Origin: Candidatus Methylarchaceae archaeon HK01M | Lineage (GTDB): Archaea > Thermoproteota > Nitrososphaeria > Nitrososphaerales > JACAEJ01 | Direction: 5' to 3' | DNA length: 10,191 nucleotides | Assembly (NCBI GenBank): GCA_024256245.1 | Contig: JAKLZD010000158.1 | Location: 1 to 10,191, forward strand | Shown: positions 5,603-10,191 of the stretch, one piece after another | Layout: every line of letters starts with the position of its first letter | Numbering within the stretch: position 1 is the stretch's first letter | The notes under the pieces: model-generated | What the model was told of the DNA's origin: nothing | What the model saw: only the letters and a program-made list of their open reading frames with translations | Database searches by the model: none | Position numbers and translations under genes: made by a program

Positions 5603-6076
5603 ATGGGGTTCAACAAAAATGTTGGAACGGTAATAGGAGTGTACTCCTTTTTCATAGGAATGACATATACCCTTATCGGCCTCCTAGAGATAGTGATAGG
5701 ATGGGGCGACTTTATAGGAAGTGGCGCCTCCCTAATCCCACCTATAGAACTAGCCGGGATAAACCTTATTCCACCAGATGTCTTGGGCGGAATCATGTTG
5801 ACAATAATTGGAGCTGTCTACCTCACAGGAGTAAGACAACAAGCACGGGGCGACCGAGAAGGATTGTCCTTCCTCCTTGTCGGTAGCCTTCTCGCAGCTG
5901 TATTTTTTGGGGTATTTACGGCGATAATGCTAGCAAACGGCTTAGGATACGTGTTTCAGTTCGAGGACTGGCTGAAGTGGACATGGCTTGACGATCTCAA
6001 GCCGGAAATATGGCTATTCCCATTAGCATTGCCTGGAGCGTATCTGGCCTTAACTAAAAAAGAGTGGAGAGAGTGA
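5603..6076 (+). CDS. Unrecognised four-helix membrane protein of the feo operon
   Basis: A 157-residue hydrophobic protein I do not recognise. Four likely membrane helices are visible at about residues 8-33, 60-77, 87-110 and 135-150. Between the first two is a loop rich in Pro/Ile/Leu (SLIPPIELAGINLIPP). Between the last two is an acidic and aromatic loop (FEDWLKWTWLDDLKPE), with short charged ends. There are no Cys or His residues, which argues against a metal-binding site of the usual kind. The start is the ATG at 5603, preceded by a clear SD, GAGGTGA at 5592-5598, that touches the feoB stop codon, so it is translated with feoB. Its position between feoB and a feoC-like gene suggests an accessory or modulating subunit of the FeoB channel, but this rests on context only. 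Confidence 0.8.
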   Translation: MGFNKNVGTVIGVYSFFIGMTYTLIGLLEIVIGWGDFIGSGASLIPPIELAGINLIPPDVLGGIMLTIIGAVYLTGVRQQARGDREGLSFLLVGSLLAAVFFGVFTAIMLANGLGYVFQFEDWLKWTWLDDLKPEIWLFPLALPGAYLALTKKEWRE

Positions 6077-6081
6077 TCGGC

Positions 6082-6351
6082 ATGATAAAGGAGATTTTGA
6101 GGGCAATTCGTGATGGAGGCCTTTTAAGCAAAGGCGATATCGCAAAAGATGTGGGAATCCAAGAATCTACCTTAGAGAGTGTTCTTTCTCTACTTTCATC
6201 AAAAGGCTACCTTAAAAGGATCGAGGGCACCGAGGAAATGTCAAAGGGCTGCATAGTATGTCCAACAAGCAGAGAATGCATGAAAAAACCATCAACTGGC
6301 AACTCATATATTATAACCAAAAAGGGAAAAAATTACTTGGAAAAGATATAG
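6082..6351 (+). CDS. feoC: FeoC-like winged-helix protein with Cys cluster
   Basis: An 89-residue protein with an N-terminal winged helix: MIKEILRAIRDGGLLSKGDI, a turn at VGIQESTLESVL, then a wing SSKGYLKRIEG. A Cys segment GCIVCPTSRECMKK follows (Cys57, Cys60, Cys66: CxxCx5C), and the chain ends in YIITKKGKNYLEKI. This arrangement is that of FeoC-like proteins, which in enterobacteria bind an oxygen-sensitive Fe-S cluster and act on FeoB stability or activity. Only three Cys are visible, so a fourth cluster ligand would have to come from elsewhere. I chose ATG 6082, which has GAGTGATC at 6071-6078; a GTG at 6064 would overlap the previous gene and has no SD. Its place in a feo operon supports the call. 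Whether it binds DNA is unknown. Confidence 0.75.
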   Translation: MIKEILRAIRDGGLLSKGDIAKDVGIQESTLESVLSLLSSKGYLKRIEGTEEMSKGCIVCPTSRECMKKPSTGNSYIITKKGKNYLEKI

Positions 6352-6379
6352 TTGTATTTAATAAAGGATAGATCTAAAT

Positions 6380-6841
6380 ATGTTAAAGATGGAAGAGCTA
6401 AGTAAAACTGAAGAGACCTATCTTGAGAGAATCTATGACCTTACTAAGGAAAAGGGTTACGCAAATGTCGTGGATATTGCAATGGCACTTAACGTTAAAC
6501 CTCCAAGCGTCACTGAAATGCTCCAAAAATTGGAAAAACATAATCTCGTTAATTATGAACGATATCGAGGCGTCACGCTAACCAAAAAGGGTGAAGTGTT
6601 AGCTAAATCACTAGAACAGTTTCACGGGACTTTAAGGCGATTTTTTGAGATCTTGGGCGTGGACAAAACCATCGCTGATGAGGACGCTTGTGAGATAGAG
6701 CATTCTATACATCATGAAACAATAGAGAAGCTAACAAAATTCCTAAAGTTCATACAAGAATCACCTAAACACCCAAAGTGGCTTGAACACTTCAGATATT
6801 ATGAGAAAACAGGCAGATACAGATGTAGGGAAACAGAATAA
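6380..6841 (+). CDS. DtxR-family iron-dependent repressor (short form)
   Basis: A 153-residue metalloregulator. The N-terminal winged helix (about residues 8-70) reads EETYLERIYDL, VVDIAMALNVKPPSVTEMLQKL and VNYERYRGVTLTKKG. The dimerisation and metal domain has His82 (FHGTLRRFF) and ADEDACEIEHSIHH, with Cys104, Glu107 and His108. These correspond to DtxR Cys102, Glu105 and His106; MntR has Glu instead of that Cys, so iron rather than manganese is the likely effector. A Thr (residue 13) stands where DtxR has Met10 and MntR has Asp8. There is no C-terminal SH3/FeoA-like domain, so the length is MntR-like. It is the last gene of the feo operon, 28 bp after feoC. The operator at 2996-3009 fits a protein of this family, giving a feedback loop; the link is inferred. 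Confidence 0.9.
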   Translation: MLKMEELSKTEETYLERIYDLTKEKGYANVVDIAMALNVKPPSVTEMLQKLEKHNLVNYERYRGVTLTKKGEVLAKSLEQFHGTLRRFFEILGVDKTIADEDACEIEHSIHHETIEKLTKFLKFIQESPKHPKWLEHFRYYEKTGRYRCRETE

Positions 6842-6865
6842 GGTTGATCGTTTTAGGCCAACCTT
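6840..6865 (+). terminator. Weak hairpin after the repressor gene
   Basis: AAGGTTG (6840-6846) pairs with CAACCTT (6859-6865) across a 12-nt loop, starting within the stop codon. There is no clear T-tract after it. It lies in the 66-bp space between the convergent repressor and phosphoglycerate mutase genes, so it might end transcription from either side, but the evidence is slight. Confidence 0.25.
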
Positions 6866-6907
6866 AAAATAATCCTTAGAGACCTTCGACCAAGCAGAGA
6901 GTTGACC

Positions 6908-8179
6908 TTAATGATCGTCTCTTGCTAGGGAAATTATCAAAGGAAGAACTTGTTCACCCTTTAGAATCTTCAGACTACCTATTGAGGCATCTTTCTCTGT
7001 AAACCTGCATGTACCATCTGTTGTTATACTTCCTCCAGAGATCAATAATGGTACTGGATCTGCGCTATGACTCCTAATCTGGCAAGGGGTTGAATGGTCT
7101 GCAGATATAGCGATGATCACTTCATCCAGATCGATACGCTTTAACAGATTGCTGAAGAACCTAGAATCTATACTCTCTATCACCTTCTTTTTCCGTATCG
7201 CATTCCCATCATGCCCTGGCTCGTCGGGTCCCTTTATATGCACGTACACACAATCATAACTCTCTGATAGTTCAGCCGTCTTTTCTGCTTTAACTTCATA
7301 ATCTTCTATACCCCCAGCTTCAGCCTCAACCATACCTGTTAGCCTAGCTATCCCCCTCTCTACTGGCATATCCAAGAGACATACAAACCTTAAGCCATAC
7401 TTTTCGTCAAGCTTCTCAAGCCTTGGCAATGAGTTGCCAGCATCTCTGAGTAATATAGCGTTGCCAGGCATCCCACCTTCTTTCTCCCTATATATATTCA
7501 CAGGGTGCTCCTTCAAAATTTCTATCGACTTCTCTGTAAACTCATTGACCAAATCGGCAGAAAGCTTTGTCTCGCTTTTTTCATCCAAGGCTCGAACCTT
7601 CTCTAACTTTAAATCTCCCTTCCCTACTTTTGCAACCCCAACTCCTTCTAACCTTGAGTATGCTGGATCTGAGTTTGAGATATTCGATGACAGAATCATA
7701 CCTTCTGCCTTGATCACCAAAACCGCTCTATGGGCTACAGTAGATACAAATTCAAAGGAGGTCTTTGGGTAAGATAGCTTTACATCTTTATTGATCGATT
7801 CTGCAAGTGTCTTAGCCTCCTTGCTAGATAGGTCTCTTCCAACCCTCCTGTCCATTATGACCCTATCTTTACCTATTGTGGCAAAATTCGCCCTTATAGC
7901 AAGGTCTCCATCTTTAAAACTAACTCCGGCACCAACAGCTTCTATAACGCCTCTTCCAGCGTAACCTTCTTTAAATTCGTAACCTAACATATGAAAGACA
8001 GCTATATCAGATTCAGGTGCTATGTCCTTACCTACAGGGTATACAAGACCGCTGATACCTCTTCTTGCAAGAGAATCTAACCATGGTGTATGGGCTGCTT
8101 CAAGAGACGTGATCCAATTTAGCTTAGGATCGGGTCTATCACCTACGCCATCAAGTAGAATGTAAATCAAACCTTTCAT
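6908..8179 (-). CDS. apgM: Archaeal 2,3-bisphosphoglycerate-independent phosphoglycerate mutase
   Basis: ApgM interconverts 3-phosphoglycerate and 2-phosphoglycerate in glycolysis and gluconeogenesis in the cytoplasm. It belongs to the alkaline phosphatase superfamily. Visible landmarks, numbered from the start chosen here, are ILLDGVGDRP with metal ligand Asp10, and APESDIAVFHMLGY with the nucleophile Ser57. Near the C-terminus come VHIKGPDEPGHDGN and SADHSTPC followed by HSADPVPLLISGG, which supply the remaining Asp/His metal ligands. The protein is 423 residues, close to the usual 400-415. The frame is open to an ATG at 8212, but that codon abuts a TATA box at 8211-8220. The family start is the MKGLIYILLDG at 8179, with another possible ATG at 8188. 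It is convergent with the iron operon and functionally unrelated to it. Confidence 0.93.
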   Translation of the reverse strand: MKGLIYILLDGVGDRPDPKLNWITSLEAAHTPWLDSLARRGISGLVYPVGKDIAPESDIAVFHMLGYEFKEGYAGRGVIEAVGAGVSFKDGDLAIRANFATIGKDRVIMDRRVGRDLSSKEAKTLAESINKDVKLSYPKTSFEFVSTVAHRAVLVIKAEGMILSSNISNSDPAYSRLEGVGVAKVGKGDLKLEKVRALDEKSETKLSADLVNEFTEKSIEILKEHPVNIYREKEGGMPGNAILLRDAGNSLPRLEKLDEKYGLRFVCLLDMPVERGIARLTGMVEAEAGGIEDYEVKAEKTAELSESYDCVYVHIKGPDEPGHDGNAIRKKKVIESIDSRFFSNLLKRIDLDEVIIAISADHSTPCQIRSHSADPVPLLISGGSITTDGTCRFTEKDASIGSLKILKGEQVLPLIISLARDDH

Positions 8180-8210
8180 ATTTGCCATCCTTATTATTGA
8201 GCATGCCGTC

Positions 8211-8220
8211 ATTTATACTA
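8211..8220 (-). promoter_or_regulatory. TATA box for apgM
   Basis: On the minus strand the sequence reads tagtataaat. Transcription would begin about 25 nt further on, near 8190, which puts the start codon at 8188 or 8179 and excludes the ATG at 8212 that overlaps the box. Confidence 0.5.
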
Positions 8221-8233
8221 TTTCTTTAATCTA

Positions 8234-8488
8234 TCAAGTCGGCGATTTTGATATCATTAGTTCTGCAGTCGAAGTAAGCGTTAAACTTTGAAAAGCGCTC
8301 CTGCACCGTAGAAAAGTATTGGCGAAATTAGGATCGGGTTTGAATTCTACATGTAAGGAAATCAATAACTCATTTTGAGGTTCCTTTTCAGGCTCTGTTT
8401 TACTGAGAATCACAGGTAGATTGTAAGCAATATTCCAGACATAGGTAAAGACATTAATTCGAGTCAGAGTTAAATCAAGGTATGATAA
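8234..8488 (-). other. Stop-free minus-strand frame upstream of apgM, possibly a gene remnant
   Basis: Between apgM and the methyltransferase a minus-strand frame stays open for 84 codons and ends at TGA (8234-8236). It reads like protein, for example INVFTYVWNIAYNLPV and ELLISLHVEFKPDPNFANTF. The only usable start is a GTG at 8413, giving 59 residues; no ATG precedes it. I recognise no family. It may be a 5'-truncated gene or chance. Confidence 0.2.
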
Positions 8489-8491
8489 TTA

Positions 8492-9163
8492 ATGTCCAAA
8501 GACTTGTTGTCAGAGATAGATCAAGATCATTTTAGAGAAAGGCTCAATAAATATACAAGAAAAGCGTTTCAACTGATTCCTAGATTGGAAAAACCACGCA
8601 TTCTAGACATCGGTTGTGGTTCGGGGGTTCCAACAATTGAATTGGCAAAGTTGAGTAATAGCGAAATAATAGGAATAGACATCAACCAAACTCTCTTAGA
8701 TAAACTAAACAGAAAGATTGAAGAAGAAGGCTTTTCAAGACGAGTGAAGACGAAGAGATGCTCTTTATTTGAGATAGACTTCCCAAATGAAAGTTTCGAC
8801 GTCATCTGGGCTGAGGGTTCGATATGGATAATTGGTTTTGATAAAGGTCTTAAGGAATGGAGAAGGTTACTAAAACCGAACGGTTTCTTGGTTGTCCATG
8901 ACGAGATCAAAAACATATCAAACAAACTAAATAAGATATCTAGCTGTGGCTACAAAGTCATAAATCATTTTTCGCTGCCCGAAGACGCATGGTGGACAGA
9001 ATATTACAAGCCTTTAGAAATTCGAATCAGAGAGATATACATGAAATGCAAGAATAACTCGGAAACTTTTAAGATACTTAGAAAGTATCAGAACGAGATA
9101 GATATGGTTAAAAGGAATCCCAAAGAGCATTGTTCAGCATTCTATATTATGCAGAAATCATAA
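8492..9163 (+). CDS. Class I SAM-dependent methyltransferase
   Basis: A 223-residue soluble Rossmann-fold methyltransferase. Motif I is ILDIGCGSG (37-45), followed by the acidic end of strand 2 in IIGIDIN, which contacts the ribose of S-adenosylmethionine. Then come FPNESFDVIWAEGSIWIIGF (motif IV region) and EWRRLLKPNGFLVVHDE (motif VI region). The C-terminal third has an amphipathic, Tyr/Trp-containing stretch (EDAWWTEYYKPL) that may form the substrate lid. The closest general resemblance is to the UbiE/COQ5-type Methyltransf_11 group; the substrate cannot be told. The start is the ATG at 8492, with GGTATGAT upstream as a weak SD. It is followed by two membrane methyltransferase-like genes, which hints at lipid or quinone modification, but this is context only. 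Base composition is AT-richer than the central genes. Confidence 0.85.
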   Translation: MSKDLLSEIDQDHFRERLNKYTRKAFQLIPRLEKPRILDIGCGSGVPTIELAKLSNSEIIGIDINQTLLDKLNRKIEEEGFSRRVKTKRCSLFEIDFPNESFDVIWAEGSIWIIGFDKGLKEWRRLLKPNGFLVVHDEIKNISNKLNKISSCGYKVINHFSLPEDAWWTEYYKPLEIRIREIYMKCKNNSETFKILRKYQNEIDMVKRNPKEHCSAFYIMQKS

Positions 9164-9219
9164 TACCATGATTGTTTAATGATTGCCTACAGTTAGGTTT
9201 AAATTATTTAGCTTTGATA

Positions 9220-9753
9220 ATGGAATTGGAAGAAAAAATGACCAAGAAAAGCCTTTCTTGGATAGATTATATTCCAGTAACCTTTGTTAGCATTCTTTTT
9301 ATCTCACAGATTATCATTGGCATTTATTTGTTATCCGATATTACACAAATTGAGATTTTAGCATATGCTGGAGTAGGGCTTTATGTTTTTTCGGGCATAG
9401 TTTTTGGCATGTTACCAGTTATGGAGTTCCGTAAAAAAGGTAGAGTACCAAAGGGAAAAAGTTATATTCATACCACTAGACTTGTCGATACTGGAATATA
9501 TTCTATTGTTCGCCATCCACAGTTTGTTACTTTTATACTGTGGGCAATTGCTGGTATGCTGCTTTTTCAGCATTGGATTATTATCCTATTAGGTATTCCT
9601 ATTATCACATTGACATACATTGATTTAATCAGAGCAGATAAAGCGGCAATTGGGAAGTTCGGAGATGACTTTAAAGCTTACATGAAAAGAGTTCCGAGAG
9701 CAAACTTTTTGCTTGGTATCATACGGCTACTACGGCGTAGAAAGAGAAAATAA
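9220..9753 (+). CDS. Isoprenylcysteine/phospholipid methyltransferase-like membrane protein
   Basis: A 177-residue membrane protein of the ICMT/PEMT superfamily, whose members transfer a methyl group from SAM to isoprenylcysteine or lipid head groups. Hydrophobic segments lie at about residues 17-38, 47-67, 102-117 and 118-134. The SAM-binding signature is DTGIYSIVRHPQF (90-102, with Arg98-His99-Pro100), followed by the C-terminal IRADKAAIGKFGDDFKAYMKRVPR, the family's E/DxxL...FGxxYxxY-R-VPRF region. The tail is very basic (RLLRRRKRK). The frame extends back to a TTG at 9172 without family sequence. I prefer the ATG at 9220; an ATG at 9238 preceded by GGAAG is also possible. Archaea lack a known CaaX pathway, so the real substrate is probably a lipid, quinone or small molecule. 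Confidence 0.8.
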   Translation: MELEEKMTKKSLSWIDYIPVTFVSILFISQIIIGIYLLSDITQIEILAYAGVGLYVFSGIVFGMLPVMEFRKKGRVPKGKSYIHTTRLVDTGIYSIVRHPQFVTFILWAIAGMLLFQHWIIILLGIPIITLTYIDLIRADKAAIGKFGDDFKAYMKRVPRANFLLGIIRLLRRRKRK

Positions 9754-9785
9754 AAAGTCGAAAAATAGAAAGAAATAACATTATT

Positions 9786-10127
9786 ATGTGGGAATATATT
9801 ATTTCCGCTGTCATTTGGCTTGGTTTTATCCTCCATTGGATTACTGGTTCAATCCCAAAACGTAGAATTTTTGAGATCTATGCGGGTTGTAGTATAAGCA
9901 TCTGTTTAACTTTGGAAATTTTTGGCTTATTTGGCTGGTATCAAAAAGTAACATTACCATTTTTGCAAATTATTGGGAGTATTCTGGTTTTTATAACAAT
10001 TACATTAGCCATAATTTCATTTCTTACTCTTAAGGTAAAGGGTAAACCTAAAAAAGGGATTGAGGAAACAACAGTTTTAATTGAAGGAACCATTTTTGGA
10101 GTGATTCGTCATCCATTATATTTATAG
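9786..10127 (+). pseudogene. Truncated second ICMT/PEMT-like membrane methyltransferase
   Basis: A 113-residue protein with hydrophobic segments at about 3-20, 30-50 and 57-82, then a charged loop (KVKGKPKKGIEE) and TTVLIEGTIFGVIRHPLYL. This ends at TAG just where the family SAM-binding motif RHPxY/F begins. The intact neighbour needs about 75 more residues after this motif, including two membrane helices and the C-terminal catalytic region. None of the three frames after the stop resembles them. It is therefore a likely pseudogene cut at its 3' end, although the breakpoint cause is not visible. The N-terminal half differs from the upstream copy in sequence, so it is an old paralogue and not a recent duplicate. 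It could instead survive as a short membrane protein, but not as an active methyltransferase. Confidence 0.65.
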
Positions 10128-10191
10128 ATTCAGTTAAGTAGATATTGTCAAAGTAATCAGTCAATAATATTACCAATCTTAAGTTACGATT

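Noticed and set aside
7434..7772. Plus-strand 112-residue frame inside apgM
   Set aside because: It is antisense to a clearly conserved enzyme, with Ser/Phe-rich shadow composition.
1..10191. CRISPR arrays, tRNA or rRNA genes, intact insertion sequences
   Set aside because: No regular spaced repeats, tRNA-like arms, rRNA stretches or transposase motifs were seen on either strand.

Overview
The window looks archaeal. Signs are the archaeal-type (ApgM) phosphoglycerate mutase, a stand-alone Lrp/AsnC ligand-binding (RAM) domain gene, TATA-box/BRE-like promoters about 25 nt upstream of start codons, and several apparently leaderless or very short-leader genes beside genes with strong Shine-Dalgarno (SD) sites. 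A lineage such as Bathyarchaeia or another TACK/euryarchaeal group is possible, but the sequence alone does not settle it.

Layout. 1-548: the 3' part of a prephenate dehydrogenase gene (tyrA), cut by the window edge. 549-1308: a stretch without a confident gene, holding only short, possibly decayed reading frames. 1330-1551: a small RAM-domain protein. 1815-2822 (minus): a CitG/MdcB-family (triphosphoribosyl-dephospho-CoA synthase-like) protein. 2955-6841 (plus): a ferrous-iron uptake operon. 6908-8179 (minus): ApgM of central glycolysis/gluconeogenesis. 8492-10191: a more AT-rich stretch with a soluble class I methyltransferase and two tandem isoprenylcysteine/phospholipid methyltransferase-like membrane proteins, the second truncated.

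The iron operon is the most interesting part. A BRE/TATA promoter is followed by a perfect TTAGGT-aa-ACCTAA palindrome typical of DtxR/IdeR operators. Then come feoA1, a 72-bp piece copied from a feoB gene, feoA2, a FeoB GTPase-domain gene, a separate FeoB membrane-channel gene with its own perfect SD and a TTG start, an unrecognised four-helix membrane protein, a FeoC-like winged-helix protein with CxxCx5C, and a DtxR-family repressor carrying the iron-type Cys-Glu-His metal site. The inferred circuit is that Fe(II)-loaded DtxR binds the palindrome and shuts down its own operon. FeoA and FeoC-like proteins would assist a FeoB transporter made as two polypeptides.

The 5' half of this operon has several reading-frame anomalies: a slippery A-run near the end of feoA1, the feoB fragment, a 32-bp feoA2/feoB overlap, and the split feoB. 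They could reflect recombination between two feoAB copies, real recoding, or in part sequencing indels. No CRISPR array, tRNA, rRNA or intact transposon was recognised.
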